Source: Adineta ricciae (lineage: Eukaryota; Rotifera; Eurotatoria; Adinetida; Adinetidae). Taken from it: a stretch of DNA of 64,000 bases. Under the pieces are notes generated by a model that was given only the letters and a program-made list of their open reading frames with translations, was not told the origin of the DNA and did not search any database. How positions within the stretch are numbered: position 1 is the stretch's first letter; the number at the start of each line of letters is the position of its first letter. Below, piece by piece: positions 11,301-23,225 of the stretch. Position numbers and translations under genes: made by a program. The stretch lies in NCBI GenBank assembly GCA_905250025.1, contig CAJNOJ010000181.1, forward strand, positions 62,001 through 126,000, read 5' to 3'.

Positions 11301-14014
11301 ATATGTGCCACGACGAAGTTTTATTATCTAAAAACATTTCATACTCAAGACAAGAATCTTTCTGCTTATGAAATTTTTGAGGTCGATAATTCATGCGATC
11401 GACAACAAATATGTTTCCATAGACATCAAAACTAAAAATTGTGGACCAAATGAATTGATGAGATTCTTCGCCATATCCATCACGCCCAAATAAGCGGCGA
11501 AATCCATTTGGTCCAGACGCAACAATATCATGATTGTCACGATCCACAATGAAGAGATATTTGTCAGCATCTAATAAAATCGACTCTGGATAATTGAGTG
11601 GAATTGTGATATCTGATGAACTCGCTCCTGCCACTGTTTTTGCATTTTTTTCACGAAACGAAAATCGTTGAATTCGATGGTTGAAGTGATCTGCCACATA
11701 TAAATCGAGATTTGTATCAACAAAGATTCCTCTAGGAACAAAGAGATTACCTGGGCCGGAGCCCTGATTGCCTGTACCAGCTACAACCATTGCCATCTTC
11801 TCATCGTCTAATGATCTTTTCATTACTGTATGAGACCGAATTGCTGAACAATATAAATAATTATTAACATCGATGAAAATATAAACACAGTTGTCTTCAA
11901 AGTCTGGAATATCAGTAAAATTGTTATTACTTTGTGTCCATTTGATGATTTTGCTGCTATCAAAACTGATATAAATGTCCCGCTTGTTGGNAAATAATCG
12001 ATTGCAATGAATTTATAAAAATCATGTTTATAGATATGAATTGAGATGCTTGTGTTCATGTCTTCGACGTTGTTCATAACAGTGTACAAACCACTCTCAC
12101 TCACATTCATTTCTATTGCTTCGTAAAAGCCAGGAATCATTATGTCGCAAGGATGAGGAAAATATTCGTCATGTTGTTGTGTCAGTTCAGATGTGTAGAT
12201 TGATTCGACGGATTGGCTCACATCTATTCAGCACAAAAAAGTATCGTCATCGCCCATATCTATATTCTATCAATTAATGCAAAACACAAGAAAAAGTCTT
12301 TAGTCTCATTCGGTATCAAACTTCAGTCAAAAGATCTCAGTCATCGCTGTAGATACTCAAATCCTTTCCTTTTACACACTACTGCTGCAAATTTCACCAG
12401 CTACGAGCGATATTGCCAGCTACCGCTATCGATGAACTGCTTTTTTTTGCTCTCGTTGTGTATATGATACTCACTGATGCATTCAAGACGAACTTTGTTT
12501 GAACCGAGTATCGTCACCGAGAATGGGCCTGTCACATTTGGATTGTATGTTGTTACAACCAAGATGTATGTCGTGTTGACAACAAGTTCAACTGTGAATC
12601 TGAACTGATCTTGGTTGCAACATTGACCATGCCATGCAATCAAGTTATGTGTAGGATTGTATCGATCAAAATCATGCTTGTACAGATGACCGTAGAGATC
12701 AACACTGCTAGTAGCAGTCAGGATGTAGAAGTCAGTTTTATTAACCAATACTTTAATGACTTCCAAGTGATAACGTGGATGAGGCAATAGAGTTCGAGAA
12801 TACATTGCGTGATTTTCTGTCAAGATCGACGAATAAAGTGCTTGAGGTAATAGTGGGACATCGTCTAAATGAAAAAAAAAGAAACATTTGAAAGCTGTAT
12901 GAACCTAAACTCTTGATCGCAATACTCAAATGCAGAGAAATATGTGCCACGACGAAGTTTTATTATCTAAAAACATTTCATACTCACGACAAGAATCTTT
13001 CTGCTTATGAAATTTTTGAGGTCGATAATTCATGCGATCAACAACAAATATGTTTCCATAGACATCAAAACTAAAAATTGCGGACCAAATGAATTGATGA
13101 GATTCTTCGCCATATCCATCGCGCCCAAATAAGCGGCGAAATCCATTTGGTCCAGATGCAACAATATTATGATTGTCATTATCCACAATGAAGAGATATT
13201 TGTCAGCATCTAATAAAATCGACTCTGGATAAATGAGTGGAATTGTGATATCTGATGAACTCGCTCCTGCCACTGTTTTTGCATTTTTTTCACGAAACGA
13301 AAATTGTTGAATTCGATGGTTGAAGTGATCTGCCACATATAAATCGAGATTTGTATCAACAAAGATTCCTCTAGGAACAAAGAGATTATCTGGGCCGGAG
13401 CCCTGATGGCCTGTACCAGCTACAACCATTGCCATCTTCTCATCGTCTAATGATCTTTTCATTACTGTATGAGACCGAATTGCTGAACAATATAAATAAT
13501 TATTAACATCGATGAAAATATAAACACAGTTGTCCTCAAAGTCTGGAATATCAACAGAATTGTTATTACTTTGTGCCCATTTGATAATTTTGCTGCTATC
13601 AAAACTGATATAAATGTCTCCCTTGTTGGAAACAAATATAGATGAGATCACTGGCCATTTTTCTTCTTCGATTATAATTGGATCAGTGCTATTTTCATGC
13701 CAAATCAAGATTTGTTTTTTTGCATCCGTAGCCACATAAATAGTATTGTTGGTATCAATAAAAATTTGAGGACCGTTATTCTGAACCACAATTCTGTTCA
13801 TAAAAGTGGTGGCAGTTCGATTCCATTGTACTGTCGGACACAGTTTCGGTTGATTGAATGAAACGCCTATGCAATGAAAGCAATAACTTCAGTAACAGAT
13901 CTGATTAATTTCACAGTGAAGTATCTAACGAAAAGCAACGAACACTTCTGAGCGCAAATAATTACCTGATATTCCACTGATTACAAGCAGCAGAAACACA
14001 CTAATAACAACCAT
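8384..14014 (-). CDS. NHL propeller / beta-sandwich repeats / 7TM chimeric receptor
   Basis: Minus-strand gene: exon 1 14014-13966 (signal peptide), exon 2 13866-12988 (NHL repeats), exon 3 12864-12475 and exon 4 from 12223 (beta-sandwich modules). It is interrupted by N at 11991 and then repeats part of itself: NHL end 11990-11349, module 11226-10837. It resumes with exon 4 10579-10181, exon 5 10065-9676 and the 7TM exon 9462-8384. Taking each exon once gives a 1061-aa reading frame in phase throughout. NHL blades show the V-D-x-N-x-x-L-Y-V-A-D pattern. Each module of about 125 aa starts with S-I-Y-S/T-S-x-L-T. The 7TM part has a short Cys-bearing stalk, seven hydrophobic helices, VERG at the end of TM3 and PSNSY in TM7. 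It is probably a cell-surface receptor with unknown ligand. The paralogue at 49609-53388 has the same exons. Confidence 0.75.
10346..11990. repeat. left copy of about 1.64-kb duplicated segment at gap 11991
   Basis: This segment matches 11992-13629 with a few percent differences and the same exon ends (offset 1638-1644). It contains the NHL 3' half, one module and the start of the next. In this copy the splice donor after the NHL exon is changed from GT to TT (minus strand, base 11348), so this copy would not splice like the other. The layout fits two overlapping contigs that were not merged, or a tandem duplication. Confidence 0.8.
11991..11991. other. single-N contig junction
   Basis: One N joins two sequences that overlap each other by about 1.64 kb. 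The sequence to its left would continue as at 13630, and the sequence to its right begins inside an exon as at 10346. Confidence 0.9.
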
Positions 14015-15304
14015 GTTCAACGTGATGTGTGAAGAAATAAATGACTATTCGATCATACTTTCTCCTGTGTTTATGGTTCTCTTTATATCTGTCAGGATTT
14101 CTGGGCTTCTGCGAATGAGCAATGATTAATTGATATGAATAGATATTCTCTACCGTCACGACTATCTGGATGACGTTCTTTGTTGTTATGTTTTGCATTC
14201 ACAGTAATCTTGTGCATGACAAGAAATTCATGACTTGTAGAATGAAAGAAGATTGAGCGAGAATATGAATGTTTTCTGATAAGTCAGACAAAGGCATGAG
14301 CGTCATTGATAGATCCGAATAAAATATTGACTGAATGATTTCAGAAGAGATGAGAGGCAAATATTGTTTGAGACAGACTTTGGAGACAATCTATTTTTCG
14401 ACCCGTGGATGTTCGTTCAGAAAGATTGATCTTGAGTGTGACGATAAAAACGAAGTATTGACACCTTAAGCTACAATTGTTCACAGCTGCCTCTTCAAGA
14501 AATGCAAATTTTGTTTGTCGACATCGTCCCTTTCAACATTTATCGCCAAAATCTGCTGAATCATCATCACTTCGAACATCAAATATTCAGATTGAATGTA
14601 AATACAGTAATTACAACAGTTAGAATTGCTACTGAACGAATGTCGATCTGTCAGGGAACTTCTCTTCTCATCAAATGCGTTATTGCCGAGCTAATGATGG
14701 GAACCACTCTAATAAGTCTTAGTACTGTCATTTATCATTGTCTAGTATAACAATGAGTTTCATTATTAATTACATGAGTATGTCGCATAGTTTTTGTGCA
14801 CTTCGATTGTCGTCAATTTAGTCATATGATGTATTATTTGTTTGTAGTTGTTATACTACGTGTTCTCATCCACAATAACTATAGTGCTGTTTATTGTGTA
14901 GAGTTCCACTTTTACTATGCGGTGATCTGCAATCATCAACAACTGGTAGATATAGTCATTGGTTCTACTCTTTAATTCATATCTTTTAACGTTTTTAACG
15001 CGATGCAAGGATGATAAGCAGTTAACAGCAATATTTTCTGATACGAAATATTGCGTGAGGCTTCAGTTAAATTATCCGTGACTTCGACCACCCACTTAAT
15101 GTACCTATGACAATTTTCTTCGGAGTCTAACTATGGTATCTTTTATCATATTCGTCTTGTACGTGTTTACACACCATTGTCTGAGAACGTTCTCATCAGC
15201 AGTTACTTCATGTTTTACAATTGATGGTGACTGGCCATGGATATGTTTCAGTTTTATTTCGGCTCAATTTGTTTGAGACACACAAAATCGATAGAAGCAA
15301 GAAG
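14015..15304. other. intergenic between two minus-strand NHL genes
   Basis: It holds the upstream region of the NHL-7TM gene and the 3' side of the NHL-EGF gene. The part from about 14408 is duplicated at 17618-18491. A plus-strand frame at 14502-14750 is broken by a stop in the second copy (17694-17927), so I judge it non-coding. Confidence 0.5.
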
Positions 15305-17537
15305 CTAGTCAATTGTTTGTGGCGCGTCAATATATTCGAATCGTTGAATCATAACTTTTCTTTTCTTTCTTTTTGCTTTTCGCCATTTTCGACGATCCTC
15401 CTCGATTGGTGTTGGATCTATTCCAAAACAATATTTCAGAACGTCCATAATAACAAAGAACGTCGCCGTAACTGTCATGACAATAATGGCAATATAAGAA
15501 ATTGATTTCGAAATAATTCTTGAGACGATTATTCTAGTGGCGATCACTTCACAATGTAAGCCAGAGTAGCTGCCGTGAAGGCATGCACAGGAATAGTTTA
15601 GAAAGGATGGGAAACAAACGCCATTATTCAAACATGTGGCATTCTTGCAGAAATCAACTTTGGATTGACAGCGAGTATTTGTCCATCCGTATACGCAGGA
15701 GCAATTGAATTTTGTTACTGATATGACGTTGCATACGCCTATAAACAAAAAGGTCAAATGCGTTTCTTTGATGAGGAGAGAAGAGGATGTGCACCATTGT
15801 TTAAGCAAGTTGTTGGTTTACAAGATTGATAATTGAGTTGACATTGTGTGCCGTTGAAACCGGCTGAGCACGAGCAAACATATCCTTGGTCACTGTTCGT
15901 TAAGTTATTGCAGGCTGCGTTGTTTCTGCACGGATCCAGCATAGAACAGTAAGAACTAGATATATTACAATAGAGACCGATGTTTGTTGTATTGGAGCAC
16001 GAAGAAGCAATAAAAAATGGTGCTGTTGACATTGCTGAAGAATAATGTCATATATATTTGTGACTTCGGAAACCTTACACAAAAAAAAAACTTACGATTG
16101 TAATGCGTTATCGACGTAATACCAGATTTGGTCGTTGTAATCGCATTATCTGTGAATCAAAATAGTAGAGTGTAGATTTATTAGAACTTCTACGAATGAT
16201 TCTATTCTCAATAATGCCGTAAGCGAAAGTAGTGAACTATTATTACTCCTTATCTACTCATTCCCGAAGTCAAGTTGACTGTCCTCTTGCTGCCATACCT
16301 GTCGAAATACTATATATCGATGCAATATCTGATGAATGAACGTCTGTTGAAGATTGAACTGAAAGCAAAGCCAAATCAAGATTTTTACAGGAAGTAAGCA
16401 ATATTATTCAGATTACGTGTGCGGCTTGTTGACATTAGTGTTGTTTGTATTGATGATGCTGTTACTCGTGTTATTGTTAATGTTGTTGATGTCGTCGATA
16501 TGAATGTTACAGATGTCGTGGATGTGGATGTTGTTGTTGTCGTTTGACCTAAATAAAATGTTGACAAACTTGTTCAACGAGGAACTGTTTCGAGGAATAT
16601 GTCATAGATGAGATGAAATCTAACGTGACTATAATACTAAATCAACAGAAACGAAGTACAGATTGGTAATTGAACAGATTTCTAGGCTGATTAAAATTAA
16701 AAGATAATAATACGTACTAGCATTATTTATTAAATAGAAGATCTGAACTCGATAATTGCTTCGATCGATGACAACAATATTCCCAAAGGAATCAAACCAA
16801 AGCTTCTGCGGGTCTTTGAGTTGACTGCTTTCTGAACCACCGGTACCAGTTGGAGAACACGCTGCTATACATCGAAAGCCATTCGGTCCCGATGCAAGAA
16901 GTCTGTTATAACCGCGATCAACAATAAAAAGATAACCGTCACCGTCGAGTGTAACTCCGCTGGGATTTAACAATCCAGCAGGTGTTAATGCACCAGTAAC
17001 ATGTATCGTCGTTCCATTCAAACTTCCTTGCCGGTACAACTGAATTCTATTGTTTGATCTGTCTGCAACGTATAGATCTCGATTGACATCAACAAAAATA
17101 CCGTTGGGATTATTAAGTAAATATGATGAATTTCCACTGGTTCCGTTGCCTGCGGCTAACGATACTGAACTTGACTTGTTATTAAGTGAAATTTTAATAA
17201 CTTTATTTTCACCGTCCAAACAACAGTAAAGAGTGTTGTTTACATCCACAAACACATCAAGACATCGACTAGTAACACTCATAATCACCGTACCATTTGC
17301 GGTCGTCGAGGCTGATTTATCCAGTGCATAGATTTTATTATTAGCGCCCACATACATGGTACCATCGACTGTTACAAAGAGACCACGTAAATCACTTAGA
17401 CTACCAGAAATAATTCTTGATGGGGTAGAATTGTTTTCAGACCAAATGGCAATAGATTTGAGTGTTGTAGAAGCAAGGTATATAGTATTATCATTTCTTA
17501 TGAATATGGTATACGAGATAACGGCATTCGTAATCAA
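15305..17537 (-). CDS. NHL propeller / Thr-rich linker / EGF / single-TM protein, 5' end not found
   Basis: Exons that join in phase: NHL exon down to 16718, then 16548-16417, 16358-16299, 16149-16096, 16034-15794 and 15738-15305. The first part is a propeller of about six NHL blades (repeated G-I-F-V-D-V-N-x-D-L-Y-V-A-D type). A Thr/Ser-rich stalk follows, then three EGF-like domains with a shared T-C-L-N-N-G-V-C pattern, one TM helix (YIAIIVMTVTATFFVIM) and a basic cytoplasmic tail of about 45 aa. It is expected at the cell surface with the propeller outside. I could not find the first exon. Upstream of 17537 all frames hit stops without a clear acceptor, both here and in the continuation at 20940-21488, so the gene may be 5'-truncated. 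The ligand is unknown. Confidence 0.72.
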
Positions 17538-17616
17538 TATGCAATATGATTATTTCAGAATGTTTTCACAAAGCACCACCAATCTCACGAAGGTGTTAAA
17601 CTATAAATGTAACAAG
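17374..17616. repeat. 243-bp segment identical to 20776-21018
   Basis: Reading both segments base by base I find no difference. The contig that ends at 17616 and the one that starts at 20776 therefore share an exact 243-bp overlap, and the sequence between them (17618-20703) is a diverged copy of 14408-17530. Confidence 0.92.
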
Positions 17617-17617
17617 N
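17617..17617. other. single-N contig junction
   Basis: The right side restarts at the equivalent of 14408, about 3.2 kb back. Confidence 0.9.
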
Positions 17618-18491
17618 TTGATCTTGAGTGTGACGATAAAAACGAAGTATTGACCCCTTAAGCTACAATTGTTCACAGCTGCCTCTTCAAGAAATGCAAA
17701 TTTTGTTTGTCGACATCTTCTCTTTCAACATTTATCGCCAAAATCTGCTGAACCATCATCACTTCGAACATCAAATATTCAGATTGAATGTAAATAGAGT
17801 AGTTACAACAGTTAGAATTGCTACTGAACGAATATCGATCTGTCAGGGAACTTCTCTTCTCATCAAATGCGTTATTGCCGAGCTAATAATGAGAAACACT
17901 CTAATAAGACTTAATACTGTCATTTAGCATTGTCTAGTATAACAATGAGTTTCATTATTAATTACATGGGCATGTTGGATAGTTTTTGTGCATTTCAGTT
18001 GTCTTCAATTTAGTCATATGATGTATTGTTTGTTTGTAGTTGTTACTACATGTTCTCGTCCACAATGACATTAATGGAGTAAATTTCGTGTCACACAATA
18101 ACTATAGTGCTGTCTATTGTGTAAAGTTTCACTTCCATTAAGCAGTGATCCGCAATCACCAACAACTGATAGATATAGTCATTGGTTCTACTCTTTAATT
18201 CATAACAATTAACAGCAATATTTTCTTATACGAAGTATTGCGTGAGGCTTCAGTTAAATTATCCCTGACTTCGACCACCCACCTAATGCACCTATAACAA
18301 TTTTCTTCGGAGTCTAACTGTGGTATCTTTTATCATATTCGTCTTGTATGTGTTTACACATCATTGTATGAAAACGTTCTCGTCATCAGTTACTTCATGT
18401 TTTACAACTGATGATGGCTGGCTATGGATATGTTTCAGTTTTATTTCGATCCAATTTGTTTTAGATATACAAAATCGATAGAAGCAATAAG

Positions 18492-20703
18492 TTAGTCAAT
18501 TGCGTGTGGCGCATCAATATATTCGAATCGTTGAATCATAACTTTTCTTTTCTTTCTTTTTCCTTTTCGTCGATCCTCCTCGATTGCTGTTGGATCTATT
18601 CCAAAACAATATTTCAGAACGTCCATAATAACAAAGAACGTCGCCGTAACTGTCATGACAATAATGGCAATATAAGCAATTGATTTCGAAATAATTCTTG
18701 AGACGATTGTTCTAGTGGCGACCACTTCACAATGTAAACCAGAAGAACTACCATGAAGACATGCACATGAGTAGTTCAAAAAATGTGGGAAACAAACACC
18801 ATTGTTCAGACATGTGACAGTCTGGCAGAAATCAATTTTTGATTGACAACGAGTATCTGTCCATCCGTATACGCAGGAACAATCGAATTCCGTTGTTGAT
18901 ATGACGTTACATGCGCCTATAAACAAAAAGATCAAGTGCGTTTCTTTGATGAGGAGAGAAGAGAATGTGCACCATTGTTTAAGCAAGTTGTTGGTTTACA
19001 AGATTGATAATTGAGTTGACATTGTGTACTGTTGAAACCGGCTGGGCACGAGCAAACGTACCCTTGGTCACTGTTCGTTAGGTTATTGCAAGTTGCGTTG
19101 TTTCTACACGGATCCAGCATGGAACAGTGAGAACTGGATATATTGCAATAGAGACCGATGTTTGTTGTATTAGAGCACGAAGGAGCAATAAAAAATGGTG
19201 CTGTTGACATTGCTAAAGAATAATGTCATATATATTTGTGACTTCGGAAACCTTACACAAAAAAAACCGACGATTGTAATGCGTTATCGACGTAATACCA
19301 GATTTGGTCGTTGTAATCGCATTATCTATGAATCAAAATAGTAGAGTGTATATTTATTAGAAGTTCTATGAATGATTCTATTCTCAATAATGACGTAAGC
19401 GAAAGTAATGAACTATTATTACTCCTTATCTACTCATTCCCGAAGTCAAGTTGACTGTCCTCTTGCTGCCATACCTGTCGAAAAACTATATATTGATGCA
19501 ATATCTGATGAATGAACGTCTGTTGAAGATTGAACTGAAAGCAAAGCAAAAGCAAGATTTTTACAGGAAGTAAGCAATATTATTCAGATTACGTGTGCAG
19601 CTTGTTGACATTAGTGCTGTTTGTATTGATAATGCTGTTACTCGTGTTATTGTTAATGTTGTTGATGTCATCGATATGAATGTTACGGATGTCGTGGATG
19701 TGGATGTTGTTGTTGTCGTTTGACCTAAATAAAATGTTGACAAACTTGTTCAACGAAGAACTGTTTCGAAGAATATGTCATAGATGAGATGAAATCTAAC
19801 GTGACTATAATACTAAATCAACAGAAACGAAGTACAGATTGGTAATTGAACAGATTTCTAGGCTGATTAAAATTAAAAGATAATAATACGTACTAGCATT
19901 ATTTATTAAATAGAAAATCTGAACTCGATAATTGCTTCGATCGATGACAACAATATTTCCAAAGGAATCAAACCAAAATTTTTTGCGGGTCTTTGAGTTG
20001 ACTGCTTTCTGAACCACTGGTACCAGTTGAAGAACACGCTGCTACACATCGAAAGCCATTCGATCCTGACGCCAGAAGTCTGTTATAACCGCGATCAACA
20101 ATAAAAAGATAACCGGCACCGTCAAGTGTAACTCCGCTGGGATTTAACAATCCAGCAGGTGTTAATGCACCAGTAACATTTATCGTCGTTCCATTCAAAC
20201 TTCCTTGCCGGTACAACTGAATTCTATTGTTTGATCTGTCCGCAACGTATAGATCTCGATTGACATCAACAAAAATACCGTTGGGATTGTTAAGTAAATA
20301 TGATGAATTTCCACTGGTTCCGTTGCCTGCGACTAACGATACTGAACTTGACTTGTTATTAAGTGAAATTTTAATAACTTTATTTTCACCATCCAAACAA
20401 CAGTAAAAAGTGTTATTCACATCCACAAACACATCAAGACATTGACTACGTAGTAACATTCATAATCACCGTACCATTTGTGGTCGTCGAGGCTGATTTA
20501 TCAAGTGCATAGATTTTATTATTAGCGCCCACATACATGGTACCATTGACTATTACAAAGAGACCACATAAATCAGTTAGACTACCAGAAATAATTCTTG
20601 ATGGGGTAGAATTGTTTTCAGACCAAATGGCAATAGATTTGAGTGTTGTAGAAGCAAGGTATATAGTATTATCATTTCTTATGAATATGGTATACGAGAT
20701 AAC
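18492..20703 (-). pseudogene. frameshifted second copy of the NHL-EGF-TM gene
   Basis: This copy has the same exon order as 15305-17537. The EGF and TM exons stay open (19210-18932 and 18922-18492 region), but the NHL exon is damaged twice. A 4-nt insertion near 20447-20452 shifts the frame after the first blades. A 1-nt insertion in the A/T run near 19980 shifts it again before the last blade. It also ends at the N run at 20704. It is probably an allele or recent duplicate of the neighbouring gene. The frameshifts could be sequencing errors in homopolymers, at least the one near 19980. Confidence 0.7.
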
Positions 20704-20775
20704 NNNNNNNNNNNNNNNNNNNNNNNNNNNNNNNNNNNNNNNNNNNNNNNNNNNNNNNNNNNNNNNNNNNNNNNN
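20704..20775. other. assembly gap of 72 N
   Basis: The sequence on the right (from 20776) is identical to 17374-17616. The sequence on the left is the diverged copy. Confidence 0.98.
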
Positions 20776-20939
20776 ACAAAGAGACCACGTAAATCACTTA
20801 GACTACCAGAAATAATTCTTGATGGGGTAGAATTGTTTTCAGACCAAATGGCAATAGATTTGAGTGTTGTAGAAGCAAGGTATATAGTATTATCATTTCT
20901 TATGAATATGGTATACGAGATAACGGCATTCGTAATCAA
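20776..20939 (-). pseudogene. repeated 5' fragment of the NHL-EGF gene
   Basis: This is the same first NHL blade as at 17374-17537, base for base. It is most likely the same molecule read twice at contig ends and not a third gene. Its upstream side, 20940-21488, is the only place where the true 5' end of the gene could lie, but I find no start or acceptor there. Confidence 0.7.
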
Positions 20940-21018
20940 TATGCAATATGATTATTTCAGAATGTTTTCACAAAGCACCACCAATCTCACGAAGGTGTTA
21001 AACTATAAATGTAACAAG

Positions 21019-21488
21019 TGTTGTGTTCTTATCAATTACGATACTTTATTTTCAAGAGCGTGAACGAAAGGTGAACACAATTTTCTGTAATGATTTAGCA
21101 GAACGGTCAATATCATCGTCAGCTAGCAGAAAAGCTGATGAAAGATGATCTGTGAAGTGGGAAAGGATGAAATTTCTCCAAAAAAGAAAAACATCTTTAT
21201 ATTTCGACGTCGAGATACTAGCCTATTTGACAATTTCACGTTCAATGCGTTCACAAAGGATACAAAAAACTCAAATTAAGACTGTATCCTTCCTCACTTC
21301 AAGAAGTGTGCAGAATTATCGTTCGAACGATTGAAAATAAAGCAATTCGACCGCTTTCATAGGATCACTGACAGTAATTGTAACGCACGTTCTTTCTCTG
21401 ATTTTTGTGATTAACTTCATACACGTGAAGCTCTAACTTAAAACTTATTTTCTATCGGTTCTGATTTATTTCAATGATAATGATTAGG
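21019..21488. other. intergenic
   Basis: AT-rich. It lies between the NHL fragment and the 3' end of the F-box gene. I see no gene or clear signal. Confidence 0.4.
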
Positions 21489-23225
21489 TTATGGACGTTC
21501 AATAGATAAGTACCCTCTATGCGCATCTGTTCCACCAGTGATATTTGTGATATCAGTAAGTAGATGCTGTGTATTTTTCTTTAACCATTCCACTAGATCT
21601 TGGTCGATCGAAGTTTCACTAGAGTTCGGCCGATTATATCGATAGTGAACATTTAATCTTTGAAGATTGCTCATTTTCATAATGAGATCATGAACACATG
21701 TCCAATCTTCGACATAGACAGCCAAAATTCGACATTGCATACCAAGTGTTGAGCGACTAAGTTGATCACATTGTTGTATAGTATAATAACATTTATGGTC
21801 TGTATTACACCACGAATTCAAGTCGAATATTGACACATTCTTGATATTGCATTGAGATAACTTCAGAATCGCTAAAGGCCAATTGATGAAATGTAACGAA
21901 GTCAAGCGTTGATATTGTTCTATCAAGTGTTGTAGTTTATTCACACATTTTAATTCATATTCATGGATCGATGCATCGTCTTGTTCGTTCATATACAAGA
22001 AACGATTCTTCGCAGCAAGTTCTATACTGATATGTTCGATACTAGGAAAGTGAATGTGAGATAAAGTCAAACATTCATAAAGTTGGTAAGAAGTAGTATT
22101 AAGCATCAGTCTACGCACGCGTTCGAAGCGACATTCAGCATTATCTGATGTACAAGTGGACTTCGAGTAAATTTGAAAGTCAGCATAAAAACTGTCAAAT
22201 GCATATGGCAAAGTGTAGATGTAACACTTTCTATTTTGCGGATTCCAATCACACTGAACAAACCATCGATGTTCAGCAAGCCAAAACGAATTTTGAAAAG
22301 AAGCAACAACTTTCTCCACTTCTTGTCTTACGATGGTGTTGTTTGCGAGAACTGTGAAAATCATCCTAAACTGTAAATATTTTAGTTTCATCATATGCTT
22401 CTGAATCAACCCTTGCCAGATTTGTGCATCGATAAAATGGCTTCCCATGTCTAATTTTAAATGAGTTAGATTCGGTATTCGGCGTAAAATATTCAGTAGT
22501 AAGTTAAAACTGTAGGTCATAAATAATAAATTCAATTGCGTTATCGAGTGCAGGCTTTTTGACACATCATTAACCGAAAGAAAAGCATCAATACGAATGG
22601 ATAAGTGTCGAAGTTGTGGTGTTCGTTGCGCCAAGTCGATCATACGTGTGGCATATGCATAGGAAAAGTCATGTACAGATTTGATGGTTGATGAAGTTAC
22701 TTTTGGTGTATGGAAAGTCCGATATGAAGAAGAGTATGGCTTGAAATTGAAGTAAACAAGTTTAGGTAAACCCCAAACAATGTTTGCCCACAAATAATGA
22801 TCAATTTTGCATTTATCAAACGTGAGATGAGTCAAAGTCAAGAGCTGAGGCAAATCTCTTAGCACCTGATTCATGATTTCATTTGATTGGATATGGGATA
22901 GTGAAAGTGATTGTAAACTAGTAAATTGACCTAATGTGAATCCATGTGAATAGAACTGTTGAACTTGATCGGGAGTATTAAAGTCGTTCGACAAAGTAAG
23001 TGAAGTAATTTGAGTGACCAGTGGTGGAAGAAGTTGTGTCCAGAAAAGATCAAAATGGTATTTTGTTGTCGCTCGAAGATCAATCCATTTATGATTTTGT
23101 AGATGGCTACAAATGAGACGATCGAAACGGCTGTTGAGCTGAGAAAATGACTGAAGAAAATCAGGAGTTAAAAGAAGTTTGAATACATCGAATAACACTT
23201 CATTGGGTAGTGCCTCTAAAGACAT
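21489..23225 (-). CDS. F-box protein with degenerate leucine-rich repeats
   Basis: Single-exon gene of 578 aa starting at the ATG at 23225. The N-terminus is an F-box: LEALPNEVLFDVFKLL, then the second helix with FSQLNSRFDRLI. F-box proteins bind SKP1 and bring substrates to an SCF ubiquitin ligase. The remainder has spaced L-x-x-L-x-L segments (for example LTSLTLSN, LQSLSLSH, LTHLTF, LTHLKLD, LTSLHFINW), which suggests a degenerate LRR solenoid for substrate binding. It is intronless, unlike most neighbours, a common trait of the large lineage-specific F-box families in rotifers (from memory). The substrate cannot be predicted. Confidence 0.85.
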   Translation of the reverse strand: MSLEALPNEVLFDVFKLLLTPDFLQSFSQLNSRFDRLICSHLQNHKWIDLRATTKYHFDLFWTQLLPPLVTQITSLTLSNDFNTPDQVQQFYSHGFTLGQFTSLQSLSLSHIQSNEIMNQVLRDLPQLLTLTHLTFDKCKIDHYLWANIVWGLPKLVYFNFKPYSSSYRTFHTPKVTSSTIKSVHDFSYAYATRMIDLAQRTPQLRHLSIRIDAFLSVNDVSKSLHSITQLNLLFMTYSFNLLLNILRRIPNLTHLKLDMGSHFIDAQIWQGLIQKHMMKLKYLQFRMIFTVLANNTIVRQEVEKVVASFQNSFWLAEHRWFVQCDWNPQNRKCYIYTLPYAFDSFYADFQIYSKSTCTSDNAECRFERVRRLMLNTTSYQLYECLTLSHIHFPSIEHISIELAAKNRFLYMNEQDDASIHEYELKCVNKLQHLIEQYQRLTSLHFINWPLAILKLSQCNIKNVSIFDLNSWCNTDHKCYYTIQQCDQLSRSTLGMQCRILAVYVEDWTCVHDLIMKMSNLQRLNVHYRYNRPNSSETSIDQDLVEWLKKNTQHLLTDITNITGGTDAHRGYLSIERP

